Source: Lysinibacillus sphaericus
GTDB lineage: Bacteria > Bacillota > Bacilli > Bacillales_A > Planococcaceae
Reading direction: 5' to 3'
Length of the DNA stretch: 64,000 bases
Assembly (NCBI RefSeq): GCF_002982115.1
Contig: NZ_CP019980.1
Coordinates: forward strand, 3,604,001-3,668,000
Shown here piece by piece: positions 18,997-29,614 of this stretch. Both the position numbers and the translations under genes were made by a program. The first letter of the stretch is position 1, and the number at the start of each line of letters is the position of its first letter. The notes beneath the pieces were generated by a model. That model had not been told where the DNA came from and searched no databases. It worked only from the letters and a program-made list of their open reading frames with translations.

Positions 18997-21900
18997 GCTT
19001 GTTCGCTCCTTTGCTCCGCAAGTACGGGTTCATCTTCTAATTTTACTGATACAAGTTTTGATACACCTGATTCCTGCATCGTAATACCATACAGTACGTC
19101 AGCTCCCTCCATTGTACCTTTACGGTGTGTAATAACAATGAATTGGGTATTGCGACTAAACTTTTTCAAGTATTCGCTGTATCGAACAACATTTGCCTCA
19201 TCCAATGCCGCTTCTACTTCGTCGAGTATACAGAACGGCACAGGTCTAATATTTAAAATGGAGAATAGTAAAGCAATCGCGGTAAGTGCACGTTCACCAC
19301 CAGAAAGTAAACTTAAATTTTGCAACTTTTTCCCTGGCGGTTGCGCAACAATTTCAATGCCCGTATCAAGCATATTGTCAGAATCAAGTAATACTAAATC
19401 TGCCTGACCGCCCCCAAACAATTCACGGAATACCCGTTTGAACTGCTCTCGAATGGCAAAAAATGTTTCACTAAAGCGTATTGTCATTTCTTCATCCATT
19501 TCTTTAATGGCTTCGTGTAAAGTATCCTGCGCTTCGAGTAAATCCTCACGTTGCTCTGTTAAAAAAGAATGTCGTTCTTGGACACGCTCAAATTCTTCAA
19601 TCGCACTTAAGTTTACAGGACCTAATTCTTCAATAGATTTTTTCAATAACTTGACGCGACGTCGCATATGCTCTTCGTCTTCAATAGTTAAAGCGACTTC
19701 CAGTGCCTCTTCAAACGTTAGTTGATAGTTTTCTTCGAGCTGATTTTTAAAATTACTCATCTCAAATTCTACGCGATTGCGCTTTAATTCATTCGCACGT
19801 ATTGCTTCAATGAAGCCTTTATGTATACGTTGCAATTCCTTTAGCTGCTCTTCTAACGTTGTTAATTCCTGTTGTTGCGCCGCTTTTTCTTCCTTTTTCT
19901 GGGTAATTGTCACTTGTAACGTTTCTCTTCTAGCTTTCCAAGTTGCGACCTGCTCTTCCACTTCTTCATCACTCAATAATTTTGTCGATTCATCAGATTG
20001 AAGCCAGATTATTTCCTGAGAAATATTGTCGACTTTTTGGCGAGCTTTGTTTAATTGTAGGGCAAGTTCAGCGGTCGCAATTTGTACTTGCGACATTTGC
20101 TCCTGCATTACCGCTAACTCTGAACGTTTTTCTGCCGTTTGTTCGCGCAGAACATCTTTTTCTGTTTCACTTTGTAGTTTAACTTTACCTAATTGTTCTA
20201 CCGTCTCGTTTATCGCTACTAATTCTTCAGCTAGCGCTGCTAAACGTGCAGTAGCTACTTCCTTTTGAGCAAGCAGCGCTTCCTCACGTGTTTTTACATC
20301 TTGCGTTTCATTTGAAGCAAAGGACACTCGGGCGGATAGACTTTTTTCTACAACCTCTAATTCTCGAAGGCGACTTGCCTGTTGCATTTCTTCTTTCCGC
20401 AGTTGTTCGCCTTCTAGTTTTAATTGTTCTACTTTGTCACGTAATGTGGCCAATGTCTCTTTTTCCGTTGCTACAGCCTGCTCTGCACTATAAATCGACG
20501 TTTCTAATGCTTCTAGCTTAGCTATCAGACCATCGAGCTCGGCTTTTCTTGTAAATAGGGAAGATTGTTGTTTCGCTGCACCACCCGTTAAAGAACCTCC
20601 AGCATTGACAATATCCCCTTCGAGCGTTACGACACGGTAACGGAAACCACATAATCGCGCAATTTGACTTGCCCCTTCTAAATGCGCTGCAACGATGACA
20701 TTGCCAAGCAAATTTTCAACAATGGAGCGATTGTCCTCATCGAACGTGACAAGGGCATCTGCCATTTGTACGAACGCTGGATGCTCCGTAGCAAGCTGAA
20801 TGGCTGACGGATTAATTTTGCGTGATTTCATAACCGTTTTTGGTAAGAATGTCGCACGCCCCGCTCTTTTTTGCTTTAACCAACGGATAGCTTGTTGGGC
20901 GTTCTGTTCGTTCGTCGTCACAATATGTTGGGAGGCGGCACCTAAGGCCGTTTCAATCGCTTGCGAATATTTGCCATTGACCTGAATCAATTCCGCCACT
21001 GCGCCTTCAATACCAAATAATTCACCTTTATCACGCGCCAGTAATACTTCCTTAACACCATGGAAGAAGCCAGAGAAATCAGCTTCTAGCTCTGCTAATG
21101 TATCTTTTCTAGCTTTTAATTGTTGTTGGTGCTGATACGCCTTATACAGCATTTCTTGCTTATCATTAAAAGAAAGATTCACTTTTTTAAACTGCATTTG
21201 CAATGTTTCATATTGTTCGAGCTTCTGTTGCAATGCAGTCGTTGTTGCTGTATGTAGGCCAACAAGTGTTTCTTTCTCCGCCACAACTTCAATCAATTCT
21301 TGACCAATCTCATCCGTTTGGTCTGTCATACGAGCTGCCATTGCTTTTTGTTGTGATAATTGTTGTTCGATATTTTTTAATTCATTTTTGACTGTTGCTT
21401 CTTCGTTTAATGAATCGATATAGCGGTTTTTATGCTCTTCCATTTCCTGTTCAATTTCTGTAACTGAACGGTTTAAGGATTGCTCTAATTGCTTAATGAT
21501 TTGCTTTAGCGTTAAAACTTCTTGTTGTTTTTCTACAAACAATTGTTTTTTCTCAAGTTCTTGCGCAACTAATACCTCTACTTCATTTTGCGCTTCAAGT
21601 AATGATGTATTCAACTGCTGTAATTGATTCGTTGCATTTTGGCGTTTTTCAGCCATTAAAGCTTTACGACCATCCCAACGTTCCATTTCCATCGTTGCAT
21701 CTACAAGCTCAGATTGTGCAGCATCCAATAAAACATCCAACTCTTTTAAATGTTTCCGAATATCCGTCGTTTGGGTTTCTAGCGCTTGAATATCCTTTGC
21801 TTGTTTTTGCTCTGTTTCAGATAGCTGCGCATACTCTTCTTTTAATGCATGCAAAGATTGTGCACAATTTTTTAAATCGTGCACAAGGATCGCAATATCA

Positions 21901-22574
21901 AAATCCTTTAGTTCCGTGGACATTTGTACATAGTCTCTTGCGCTAGAAGCTTGTATTTGCAAAGGCTCCAAACGGCTATCCAACTCATGTAAAATATCTA
22001 AAACACGGTAAAGGTTTTCATCTGTTTCTACAAGTTTATGCTCTGCTTTTTTCTTTCGTAGCTTATATTTTAAAACACCAGCCGCCTCTTCAAATATTGA
22101 GCGGCGATCGTCCGGGCGGCTATTTAAAATTTCATCGACACGGCCTTGTGAAATAATTGAAAAAGCCTCTTTCCCAAGTCCCGAATCCATAAACAAGTCC
22201 GTAATATCCTTCAGGCGACACTGCTGGTTATTTAATAAATATTCACTATCACCTGAACGGTATACGCGTCTTGTTACGCTGACCTCTGTATACGAAAAAG
22301 CAAGTTGCTCATCAGTATTATCTAAAATTAATGTTACCTCTGCAAAGTTTAGTGGCTTTCGAGAGTCACTCCCAGCAAAAATAACATCTTCCATCTTTGC
22401 CCCACGTAACGACTTTGCCGATTGCTCCCCGAGTACCCAACGAATAGCATCAGTTACATTACTTTTCCCACTGCCATTAGGTCCAACAACAGCTGTAACA
22501 CCTGGTACAAAGTCAATACCAATGCGCTCCGCAAAAGATTTAAAGCCAATCACTTCGAGTCGTTTTAGGAACAT
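18993..22574 (-). CDS. smc: Chromosome partition protein SMC
   Basis: Condensin ATPase that organises the chromosome with ScpA and ScpB. It has 1193 aa. The Walker A GPNGSGKSN is near residue 32. Long coiled coils (about 170-500 and 680-1000) flank a hinge at about 510-660 that ends in GGSLTGGAAKQQ. The C-terminal head has the signature LSGGERALTAIALL and Walker B FCILDEVEAALDEANV. It lies 3 bp after rnc and overlaps ftsY by 4 bp. Confidence 0.99.
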   Translation of the reverse strand: MFLKRLEVIGFKSFAERIGIDFVPGVTAVVGPNGSGKSNVTDAIRWVLGEQSAKSLRGAKMEDVIFAGSDSRKPLNFAEVTLILDNTDEQLAFSYTEVSVTRRVYRSGDSEYLLNNQQCRLKDITDLFMDSGLGKEAFSIISQGRVDEILNSRPDDRRSIFEEAAGVLKYKLRKKKAEHKLVETDENLYRVLDILHELDSRLEPLQIQASSARDYVQMSTELKDFDIAILVHDLKNCAQSLHALKEEYAQLSETEQKQAKDIQALETQTTDIRKHLKELDVLLDAAQSELVDATMEMERWDGRKALMAEKRQNATNQLQQLNTSLLEAQNEVEVLVAQELEKKQLFVEKQQEVLTLKQIIKQLEQSLNRSVTEIEQEMEEHKNRYIDSLNEEATVKNELKNIEQQLSQQKAMAARMTDQTDEIGQELIEVVAEKETLVGLHTATTTALQQKLEQYETLQMQFKKVNLSFNDKQEMLYKAYQHQQQLKARKDTLAELEADFSGFFHGVKEVLLARDKGELFGIEGAVAELIQVNGKYSQAIETALGAASQHIVTTNEQNAQQAIRWLKQKRAGRATFLPKTVMKSRKINPSAIQLATEHPAFVQMADALVTFDEDNRSIVENLLGNVIVAAHLEGASQIARLCGFRYRVVTLEGDIVNAGGSLTGGAAKQQSSLFTRKAELDGLIAKLEALETSIYSAEQAVATEKETLATLRDKVEQLKLEGEQLRKEEMQQASRLRELEVVEKSLSARVSFASNETQDVKTREEALLAQKEVATARLAALAEELVAINETVEQLGKVKLQSETEKDVLREQTAEKRSELAVMQEQMSQVQIATAELALQLNKARQKVDNISQEIIWLQSDESTKLLSDEEVEEQVATWKARRETLQVTITQKKEEKAAQQQELTTLEEQLKELQRIHKGFIEAIRANELKRNRVEFEMSNFKNQLEENYQLTFEEALEVALTIEDEEHMRRRVKLLKKSIEELGPVNLSAIEEFERVQERHSFLTEQREDLLEAQDTLHEAIKEMDEEMTIRFSETFFAIREQFKRVFRELFGGGQADLVLLDSDNMLDTGIEIVAQPPGKKLQNLSLLSGGERALTAIALLFSILNIRPVPFCILDEVEAALDEANVVRYSEYLKKFSRNTQFIVITHRKGTMEGADVLYGITMQESGVSKLVSVKLEDEPVLAEQRSEQA

Positions 22575-22577
22575 CTA

Positions 22578-23342
22578 TTAAGCCTCCTCTTTAGCAGTAT
22601 GCTCACGCATTGCGCGCATCGCACATTGTGCTGCTTGTTGCTCGGCTTCTTTTTTTGATTTCCCTCGACCAATACCAAGCTCTTGTCCATTTAATAACAC
22701 GCTTGATACAAAGGTACGGTTATGCGCTGGGCCCTTTTCATCAATAATTTCATAATGAAGTAAACCGTTATTTGTTTGCTGTACCATTTCTTGTAGTTGG
22801 CTTTTAAAATCCATCACATGCGAAAAAGCACCGACTTCTACCTTTGGGAACACGATTCGTTCTAAAAATGTCACGACCGTTTGCAAATCCTGATCTAAAT
22901 AAAGAGCACCTACAAATGATTCAAAAACATCTGCAAGTAGCGCTGGGCGTTCCCGTCCACCTGTTAATTCTTCACCTTTTCCAAGCAATACAAAGCGACC
23001 AAATCCTAATTCATTTGCAAAAATAACAAGGGATGGTTCACAAACGATTGAAGCTCGCAATTTTGTTAATTCGCCCTCACTCATATGCGGGTATTTCTCA
23101 AAAAGGTATTTAGAAACAGACAGTTCAAGTACAGCGTCGCCTAAAAATTCGAGACGCTCATTATCCGTAAACAATTTACGGCGATGCTCATTCACATAAG
23201 ATGAATGCGTGAATGCTTGATACAATAAATTTTTATTAATAAATGTGATGTTTAATTCATGCTGTAATAGCTCGAATTGATTGCGTACTTTTTCAGGAAG
23301 TACGCCTGATTTCTGCATAGTTCCTTTTCTTCTCATAGCCAT
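22578..23342 (-). CDS. rnc: Ribonuclease III
   Basis: Double-strand-specific RNase that processes rRNA precursors and SRP RNA. It has 254 aa. The catalytic domain has the signature [14 protein letters not shown] and the downstream acidic site in [15 protein letters not shown]-terminal dsRNA-binding domain includes GPAHNRTF and [16 protein letters not shown]. An AGGAAGG site lies about 11 nt before the chosen ATG; a second in-frame ATG follows two codons later. A terminator separates it from acpP. Confidence 0.98.
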   Translation of the reverse strand: MAMRRKGTMQKSGVLPEKVRNQFELLQHELNITFINKNLLYQAFTHSSYVNEHRRKLFTDNERLEFLGDAVLELSVSKYLFEKYPHMSEGELTKLRASIVCEPSLVIFANELGFGRFVLLGKGEELTGGRERPALLADVFESFVGALYLDQDLQTVVTFLERIVFPKVEVGAFSHVMDFKSQLQEMVQQTNNGLLHYEIIDEKGPAHNRTFVSSVLLNGQELGIGRGKSKKEAEQQAAQCAMRAMREHTAKEEA

Positions 23343-23460
23343 TGAACAATCTGCCTTCCTAATAGTTTCTACCGTCTTAGTGTACCTTTTTCAAGGCATT
23401 TATGCAAAAGTATTTCGGCATAAATACAATGTTTTGGAAGTTTTTTCGTATTTTTTTAAC

Positions 23461-23514
23461 AAAAATAAAAAAAGGTACGTCCATCGTTCGAAAAACGAAC
23501 CATTTCGTACCTTT
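23461..23514 (-). terminator. Terminator of the fapR-plsX-fabDG-acpP operon
   Basis: AAAGGTACG (23471-23479) pairs with CGTACCTTT (23506-23514), with an inner CGTTCG/CGAAC stem. On the minus strand TTTTTTTATTTTT follows. It lies about 100 bp after acpP. Confidence 0.85.
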
Positions 23515-23616
23515 AAAATACATCAAAGCAAATAAGCTTTTGCCATTATGCTTTGATGTAAGTCTACAATGGTATCAGATTTTGTATTATCAAAATCTGT
23601 GTCATCTACCAGAAAA

Positions 23617-23853
23617 TTAGTTAATTTTACCTTCGATGTATGAAATAGCAGAACCAACTGTTGAAATTTTTTCAGCATCTTCATCAGAAATTTCCATATC
23701 GAATTCGTCTTCAAGCTCCATTACAAGCTCAACAACGTCTAATGAGTCTGCACCTAAATCATCACGGAAAGAAGCTTCTAGTGTAACTTCACTTTCCTCA
23801 ACACCTAAACGGTCTACGATTACTTTTGTTACGCGCTCTAATACTGTAGTCAA
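23617..23853 (-). CDS. acpP: Acyl carrier protein
   Basis: Carrier of growing fatty acyl chains on phosphopantetheine. It has 78 aa from the chosen start. The attachment serine is S37 in [12 protein letters not shown]. The start is most likely TTG at 23853 ([10 protein letters not shown]): the sequence GGGGAGGTG lies 6 nt upstream and the product aligns with B. subtilis AcpA. A GTG at 23862 is also in frame but is part of the ribosome site itself. It is the last gene of the FapR operon. Confidence 0.97.
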   Translation of the reverse strand: MTTVLERVTKVIVDRLGVEESEVTLEASFRDDLGADSLDVVELVMELEDEFDMEISDEDAEKISTVGSAISYIEGKIN

Positions 23854-23913
23854 AACGTTCACCTCCCCTCAAATGATTATACAAAAAATTAAAAATTATG
23901 CTATAGCATATTA

Positions 23914-24660
23914 TTACATCACCATGCCGCCGTCAATATGTAGCGTTTGGCCTGTCATATAGTTTGCATCTTCAGAAGCTAAAAACGCAACTGCTTTCGC
24001 AATATCCTCAGGTTGCCCAAGTTTAGCGAGAGGAATTTGTGTCAGCATGCCTTGTTTTAAATCTTCTGGAAGCTGTTCTGTCATTTCAGTTTCAATAAAA
24101 CCTGGAGCAATGGCATTTACTAAAATATTACGTGACGCAAGTTCTTTTGCCGTCGTTTTTGTTAAGCCAATGACGCCTGCTTTTGCCGCTACATAATTAG
24201 CTTGCCCTGCATTACCAGCAACACCAACGATAGAAGAAATATTAATGATGCGCCCTGCACGCTGCTTCATCATTTGACGAGTGACTGCTTTTGTACAAAG
24301 GAATACACCTTTTAAGTTTGTATCGAGTACATCGTCCCATTCTTCTTCTTTCATGCGCATCAATAAATTATCGCGAGTAATTCCTGCATTATTTACTAAA
24401 ATATCAAGCGCGCCAAATGTTTTGACTGCCGCATCCATTAATGCAGTAACTTCCTCTGTTTTGGAGACACTTGCTTGAACGGCAATCGCCTCTCCACCAT
24501 TTGCTTGAATTGTCGCAACTACTTCCTCTGCTTTTGCCTGTGAGCCGCTATAGTTAACAACAACCTTCGCACCTTCATCCGCAAGCTTTAATGCAATTGC
24601 ACGTCCAATTCCTCGTGAAGCACCTGTTACAACCGCAACTTTTCCTTCTAATTTACGCAT
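23914..24660 (-). CDS. fabG: 3-oxoacyl-ACP reductase FabG
   Basis: NADPH-dependent reductase of the fatty-acid elongation cycle. It has 248 aa. The short-chain dehydrogenase pattern is complete: TGASRGIG near residue 13, NNAG, and the catalytic Ser-Tyr-Lys set (NISSIVG, then NYVAAKAG). The ATG overlaps the fabD stop by 8 bp, which indicates translational coupling. Confidence 0.98.
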   Translation of the reverse strand: MRKLEGKVAVVTGASRGIGRAIALKLADEGAKVVVNYSGSQAKAEEVVATIQANGGEAIAVQASVSKTEEVTALMDAAVKTFGALDILVNNAGITRDNLLMRMKEEEWDDVLDTNLKGVFLCTKAVTRQMMKQRAGRIINISSIVGVAGNAGQANYVAAKAGVIGLTKTTAKELASRNILVNAIAPGFIETEMTEQLPEDLKQGMLTQIPLAKLGQPEDIAKAVAFLASEDANYMTGQTLHIDGGMVM

Positions 24661-25606
24661 TGATTGTCCACTCCTTCGACGCTTCTATTACCGCTTCTAA
24701 TGACGCTTCATCATATACACAATATGTTGCCACTGAACGATCTATTTTCTTAACTAAACCACTTAACACTTTACCAGGACCACACTCAATAAATACATCC
24801 ACGCCTTGCGCAATCATTTCGCGAACGGATGCTTCCCATTGTACAGCGCTATACACTTGTTCAACTAATTCTTGTTGAATAGCTGGTACATCTTGTATTT
24901 CTTTCGCCTTCACGTTGCTAATTACCGGAATTTGTGGTTCCGATAAAGTAATTTCGGCTAGCGTAGCTTGTAATTGTTCTGAAGATGGTCGCATTAATTC
25001 TGAATGGAAAGGTCCACTTACTACTAACGGAATTGCACGTTTTGCACCCGCTTCTTTTGCAGCTACAGAGGCCTTATCAACGCCTTCCTTAGTACCAGAA
25101 ATAACTATTTGTCCTGGACAGTTGACGTTTGCAACTTGAACTACATCACCTTCAGCTGTAACTTTAGCAGTTACTGCATGTAACGCCTCAAGCTCCATTC
25201 CAAGAATAGCTGCCATTGCACCTTGCCCTGCTGGTACAGCTTCGTTCATGTATAAACCACGTTTATGAACAACAGCTACAGCATCCTCAAACGAAAGCAC
25301 ACCTGCGATGACTAATGCACCGTATTCTCCAAGAGAGTGACCCGCAGCATAATGTGGCGTAATGCCTGCAGCACGCAATTTTTCAGCAACCATAACACCT
25401 GTCGTTAATAATGCTGGTTGCGCATGGTATGTTAGCGTTAACTCTTCAGCAGGTCCTTCTAACATTAATTTAGATAAGTCAAAACCAAGTGTCTTGTTAG
25501 CACTTTCGTAGAAGGCCTTACTTTCTTGCGAATTGCTTATAAATTCTTGACCCATGCCAACCGTCTGTGAGCCTTGGCCTGGAAAAATAAATGCAATTTT
25601 CGTCAT
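24653..25606 (-). CDS. fabD: Malonyl-CoA:ACP transacylase FabD
   Basis: Loads malonyl groups onto ACP for chain elongation. It has 317 aa. Family motifs are [12 protein letters not shown] at the start, the nucleophile serine in GHSLGEYGA, and the catalytic histidine in SGPFHSELM. Near the end is [11 protein letters not shown]. It lies 19 bp downstream of plsX and overlaps fabG. Confidence 0.98.
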   Translation of the reverse strand: MTKIAFIFPGQGSQTVGMGQEFISNSQESKAFYESANKTLGFDLSKLMLEGPAEELTLTYHAQPALLTTGVMVAEKLRAAGITPHYAAGHSLGEYGALVIAGVLSFEDAVAVVHKRGLYMNEAVPAGQGAMAAILGMELEALHAVTAKVTAEGDVVQVANVNCPGQIVISGTKEGVDKASVAAKEAGAKRAIPLVVSGPFHSELMRPSSEQLQATLAEITLSEPQIPVISNVKAKEIQDVPAIQQELVEQVYSAVQWEASVREMIAQGVDVFIECGPGKVLSGLVKKIDRSVATYCVYDEASLEAVIEASKEWTINA

Positions 25607-25625
25607 TTCTTACTAATCCCCTTTG

Positions 25626-26618
25626 TTAATCAATTTCTAAGTGACGTACTGTATCGGTAATAGTTGATATCACTGTATGCTCTACCATCGTATTGGCTTG
25701 ACGGATTGCACTATAGATTGCTTTCGCATTGGATGATCCATGCGCTTTAATTACAGGTGCTTGTAACCCAAACAAACCTGCACCGCCATACTCTGTATAG
25801 TCCATTTTATTTTTTAAGTCACGTAAATTATTTTTCATTAACATTGCTGAAATTTTCGTTTTGGTAGAAGACATAAATGCCTCTTTTAGCATTGTAAACA
25901 ACGCACCCGCTGTTCCTTCTATTGACTTCAGCACCATATTGCCTGTAAATCCATCTGTCACAACGACGTCTGCTACCCCATCAAGTAAATCACGCGCCTC
26001 AACGTTGCCGATAAAATTCAAGTCCGCTTCTTTTAATAAGGCAAAAGCAGCTTTCGTTAAATCATTGCCTTTTTTATCTTCAGTTCCGATATTTAAAAGA
26101 CCAATACGTGGCTTTTGTAAACCGCCTACCTTTTTGGCGTATATATCACCCATAATCGCATATTGCAGTAAATGTTCTGGTCGGGCATCTGCATTCGCTC
26201 CTAAATCGAGCATTAAAAATCCTTTGCCATCAAGTGTCGGTAATGTCGTAGCTAATGCAGGTCGAGCAATACCTTCAATACGCCCTACCTTAAACAAACC
26301 ACCTGCCATTAATGCACCTGTATTTCCCGCCGAAAGACAGGCATCTGCCTTCCCTTCTTCCACTGCATCCATCATGCGTGCCATCGATGAATCTTTTTTA
26401 CGTCGTACAGCACGTGCAGGGTCATCTGTGCCCTCGACCACTTCTTCACAATGAATAACCGTTAAGCGGTCATGCATTTTCAAATAAGGGTCAAGCTTTT
26501 CTTGCTGTCCATATAACTGAATTTCCAAATTTGGAATTTGTTCTAATGCTAATAATGCACCTTCCACTACTGACTTTGGTGCATTGTCGCCACCCATTCC
26601 ATCAAGTGCTAATTTCAT
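25626..26618 (-). CDS. plsX: Phosphate acyltransferase PlsX
   Basis: Makes acyl-phosphate from acyl-ACP, the first step of phospholipid synthesis in Gram-positive bacteria. It has 330 aa. Typical segments are [18 protein letters not shown] at the N-terminus and [19 protein letters not shown]. The start overlaps the fapR stop by 4 bp. It is expected to be under FapR control through the shared promoter. Confidence 0.98.
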   Translation of the reverse strand: MKLALDGMGGDNAPKSVVEGALLALEQIPNLEIQLYGQQEKLDPYLKMHDRLTVIHCEEVVEGTDDPARAVRRKKDSSMARMMDAVEEGKADACLSAGNTGALMAGGLFKVGRIEGIARPALATTLPTLDGKGFLMLDLGANADARPEHLLQYAIMGDIYAKKVGGLQKPRIGLLNIGTEDKKGNDLTKAAFALLKEADLNFIGNVEARDLLDGVADVVVTDGFTGNMVLKSIEGTAGALFTMLKEAFMSSTKTKISAMLMKNNLRDLKNKMDYTEYGGAGLFGLQAPVIKAHGSSNAKAIYSAIRQANTMVEHTVISTITDTVRHLEID

Positions 26619-27199
26619 TCTTGTTCACCTTTACCTTTCGTGCGGTACATATCGAATTCACCAACCAAAACTGTTTCACCATTTACAGTAGATACAATTT
26701 CTACTTTTGTACGATGGCGTTCATCATCTCTTCCAACAACGACCGCCTTAGTAATAACACGATTTCCGGCTTTTACAGGTTTCACAAATGTAATATTGGA
26801 GTGCACTGTTAATGCAAGCTCATCATCAATTACCGCTACAGCTAATGAGTTTGCTTGTGCAAATAAATGATGTCCACGAGCAATGCCATTGCGCTGAAAA
26901 ACGTGCTCATCTTTTACGTCAAAAATTGATAATGCACGATTGTCTAATTCTATATCAATAATTTCACCGATTACTTCGTCAATCGGTAACGATTTCACTT
27001 CATTTTCATAAGTTTTCGAAGCCACATCTTTAATTCGTTCACGCAATTCGGGAATTGCTAATTCCATACGATCCAATCGAATGGTTTGAACACTTACCTG
27101 AAATTCCGACGCGAGTTGTTCATCTGTGACGAATGGATTTTCCGCAATCGTTTCAGATAATAATCGCTGTCGCTCTTTTTTCGTTCGTCTCAACGTCAT
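26615..27199 (-). CDS. fapR: Fatty-acid biosynthesis repressor FapR
   Basis: Repressor that senses malonyl-CoA and controls lipid synthesis genes. It has 194 aa. An N-terminal DeoR-type helix-turn-helix ([21 protein letters not shown]) is followed by a hot-dog effector domain ([20 protein letters not shown]). It is first in the fapR-plsX-fabD-fabG-acpP operon. A matching operator lies just upstream, so it is very likely autoregulated. Confidence 0.97.
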   Translation of the reverse strand: MTLRRTKKERQRLLSETIAENPFVTDEQLASEFQVSVQTIRLDRMELAIPELRERIKDVASKTYENEVKSLPIDEVIGEIIDIELDNRALSIFDVKDEHVFQRNGIARGHHLFAQANSLAVAVIDDELALTVHSNITFVKPVKAGNRVITKAVVVGRDDERHRTKVEIVSTVNGETVLVGEFDMYRTKGKGEQE

Positions 27200-27220
27200 T
27201 CGCCACCTTTTGAGTTGTTA

Positions 27221-27237
27221 TTAGCACTTGGTACTAA
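27221..27237. promoter_or_regulatory. FapR operator
   Basis: The 17-bp imperfect palindrome TTAGCACTTGGTACTAA closely matches the known Bacillales FapR site (TTAGTACC...GGTACTAA type). It lies directly downstream of the -10 box, so a bound repressor would block initiation or escape. Confidence 0.85.
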
Positions 27238-27241
27238 TATC

Positions 27242-27270
27242 AGTATATAGAGTATAAAAAAAGAATGCAA
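27242..27270 (-). promoter_or_regulatory. Sigma-A promoter of the fapR operon
   Basis: Minus-strand -35 TTGCAT (27265-27270), 17-nt spacer, -10 TATACT (27242-27247). The FapR operator follows at once. The -35 lies within the 3' arm of the recG terminator. Confidence 0.75.
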
Positions 27271-27301
27271 GACTTGTTTTCAAAAACAAGCTCTCACATT
27301 C
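27256..27301 (-). terminator. Terminator of recG
   Basis: GAATG-AGA-CTTGTTTT pairs with AAAACAAG-TCT-CATTC over a long, slightly bulged stem (27263-27301). On the minus strand seven T follow. It shares bases with the fapR promoter. Confidence 0.8.
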
Positions 27302-27320
27302 CTTATTACACAACGCTACA

Positions 27321-29366
27321 TTAATCAAATCGTTCGCCTTGAAGGACGCCAGACTGTTGTAGCATTTCACGCAAATATCGATACATCTCATCATGCCAAA
27401 ATGCATCTGTATCAATCATTTCTGTTGCATCTTTTCGTGCCGTCTCCAGGGTTCTATAATCATGTACTAAATCGGCTACTTTAAAATCAGGCAAGCCGCT
27501 TTGCTTACGGCCGAAAAAGTCTCCTGGTCCACGAAGCTCTAAATCTTTTTCAGCTAGTCGGAAACCATCATTTGTTTCGGTCATAGACTGCATTCGCTCT
27601 TTACCCTCATCCGATTTTGGATCAGCAATTAATATACAATAGGATTGATGCTCACCACGTCCTACACGACCGCGGAGCTGATGTAGCTGCGCTAAGCCAA
27701 AACGTTCCGCATCGTAGACTACCATAAACGTTGCATTGGGCACATTTACGCCGACTTCAACAACAGTCGTAGATACTAAGACGTGAATATCACCCTCGCT
27801 AAAGCCTCGCATTATCGCATCTTTTTCATCTGCTGGTAAGCGACCATGCATTAACCCAACTTTAAAGCGTCCAGTAAAATACGATGCGAGTTGCTCATAA
27901 ATCTCTACGGCATTTTGAACATCCAGTTTATCCGACTCTTCAATCAAAGGACAAATGGCATATGCTTGTCTACCTGCTGTCAGCTCTAACTCTAGTTTAG
28001 CTAACACGGAACCCAATTGTTCTTTTTTCATCCAATGGGTTTCAATTTCTTTACGCCCTGCCGGCATTTCATCAATTAACGAGACGTCCATTTCACCAAA
28101 CGCTGTAATCGCCAGTGTTCGTGGGATAGGCGTAGCCGTCATAAAGAGCACATCAGGGTTTTCTCCTTTATCACGTAAAATTCTACGTTGCTCCACACCA
28201 AAGCGATGCTGTTCGTCCGTTATAACAAAGCCCAGTCTCTTGAAGAGAACATCAGGTTGGATCAGAGCGTGGGTGCCTATAACAATATCAATTTCTCCAT
28301 CAGCCAGTGCGGCTAATAGTAGACGGCGCTCCTTCGTTTTCGTTGAGCCTGATAATAACGCGACACGTACACCAAATGGCTCAAACCAAGCAACTAAGTT
28401 TTCAGCATGTTGCTCTGCTAATATTTCCGTCGGTGCCATTAGCGCCCCTTGAAATCCAGCTGTCACAGCAGCATATAAGCAAATAGCTGCCACAACTGTT
28501 TTTCCCGACCCAACATCGCCTTGTAGCAAACGATTCATGCGATGCGGTGCTTTTAAATCTTTACATATTTCATTGACAACACGCTTTTGAGCACCTGTTA
28601 ACTCGTACGGCAATGAAGCAATAAATGCCCGTAGTTTTTGCAAGTCGAACTGTATAATCGTACCGTGTTCAGTATCCTTACGTATTTTACGTAATGCTTG
28701 AATACGGAGCTGAAAGTTTAATAACTCTTCATAAGCAAAGCGTCTTCTAGCTTGTTTCGCATGCTCAGCATTTTGTGGAAAATGAATACCTTCCAACCCA
28801 TCGCGTATTGACACTAATTTATAGGCATCCTGCAAATGCTGTGGAATCGCATCTGGTAATACCGCACCAAAGTCATCTAACACCTGTCGCATATATTTAC
28901 GAAACCGTTTTTGTGGAATTAAACCTCTCAAGCTATAGACAGGTTCAAAGTCTACTTGGTCGATTTTCGGTCCAAAAGTGACAGTGGTGCCATTAATAAC
29001 TTGTCTACCTCTATCCCATTTGCCCGTCACTGTCACAATAGTACCTGGTATAAGCTTTTGCTTTAAATAGTTTTGATTGAAAAATACGACTTTTACTAAA
29101 TGGCGCCCCGCAAGCACGGTTACTTGCAAGCGAGATTTGTTGCGTCCTAAAAACAACACAGTCGGCTCACGTTCTACTTTACATTCAACGGTAACTCGCT
29201 CATTATGTGGTGTTTGCGCTAAATCCTTTAAACGGAAATCCTCATGCCGATGTGGAAAGGTCCATAAAATATCGTTTACCGTCTCGATACCCAATGTTTC
29301 TAAGTGTGCTGCGGTTTCTTTCCCGACTCCTTTTAATTCGGAGACAGGACTGCTTAATTCAGTCAC
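27321..29366 (-). CDS. recG: ATP-dependent DNA helicase RecG
   Basis: Branch-migration helicase that reverses stalled forks. It has 681 aa. The N-terminal wedge/OB domain covers about 60-160. Superfamily 2 motifs are LLQGDVGSGKTVVAA (motif I), the DEQHRFG box (motif II) and LRGRVGRGEHQSYC near motif VI. The start is GTG at 29366, directly after an in-frame TGA, so no longer form is possible. No ribosome site lies close to this GTG; see the leader ORF entry. Confidence 0.97.
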   Translation of the reverse strand: MTELSSPVSELKGVGKETAAHLETLGIETVNDILWTFPHRHEDFRLKDLAQTPHNERVTVECKVEREPTVLFLGRNKSRLQVTVLAGRHLVKVVFFNQNYLKQKLIPGTIVTVTGKWDRGRQVINGTTVTFGPKIDQVDFEPVYSLRGLIPQKRFRKYMRQVLDDFGAVLPDAIPQHLQDAYKLVSIRDGLEGIHFPQNAEHAKQARRRFAYEELLNFQLRIQALRKIRKDTEHGTIIQFDLQKLRAFIASLPYELTGAQKRVVNEICKDLKAPHRMNRLLQGDVGSGKTVVAAICLYAAVTAGFQGALMAPTEILAEQHAENLVAWFEPFGVRVALLSGSTKTKERRLLLAALADGEIDIVIGTHALIQPDVLFKRLGFVITDEQHRFGVEQRRILRDKGENPDVLFMTATPIPRTLAITAFGEMDVSLIDEMPAGRKEIETHWMKKEQLGSVLAKLELELTAGRQAYAICPLIEESDKLDVQNAVEIYEQLASYFTGRFKVGLMHGRLPADEKDAIMRGFSEGDIHVLVSTTVVEVGVNVPNATFMVVYDAERFGLAQLHQLRGRVGRGEHQSYCILIADPKSDEGKERMQSMTETNDGFRLAEKDLELRGPGDFFGRKQSGLPDFKVADLVHDYRTLETARKDATEMIDTDAFWHDEMYRYLREMLQQSGVLQGERFD

Positions 29367-29409
29367 CTGTCACAACAGCTCTTGAGATTTGTTGTGTCAC
29401 AAATCTCAA
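29359..29409 (-). CDS. Possible 16-codon leader ORF coupled to recG
   Basis: The only good ribosome site before recG, GGGAGG (29417-29422), is 50 nt from the recG GTG but exactly 7 nt from a TTG at 29409. That TTG opens the frame LRFVTQQISRAVVTGD, whose stop TGA overlaps recG codons 2-3. Terminating ribosomes could restart at the recG GTG. The leader also contains a 13-bp hairpin. Coding status is inferred from spacing alone. Confidence 0.4.
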   Translation of the reverse strand: MRFVTQQISRAVVTGD

Positions 29410-29411
29410 GA
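29380..29411. other. Perfect 13-bp inverted repeat in the recG leader
   Basis: TCTTGAGATTTGT (29380-29392) and ACAAATCTCAAGA (29399-29411) are exact reverse complements around a 6-nt loop. There is no T run on either side, so it is not a terminator. It lies between the ribosome site and the recG start codon. Confidence 0.8.
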
Positions 29412-29614
29412 ACCTACCTCCCTTCTATGTCAATTGTTTTATTGTTATTCGTAGATACATCCGTTCTCATTTTAACTGTATCATAAATCTTTTCTTTCGT
29501 GTCGACACAGTAACTTTCAAATTGCACTTATTCGGGCGCTATCGCCACGAAAATCACTTCTATTGGCACGAAACCTTCAGGTCCCCGCTGTAGCGGATTA
29601 CAACGACATAACAA

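Noticed and set aside
25861-26454. 197-aa plus-strand frame opposite plsX
   Set aside because: Antisense to plsX with serine/proline-rich composition typical of a reverse-strand shadow.
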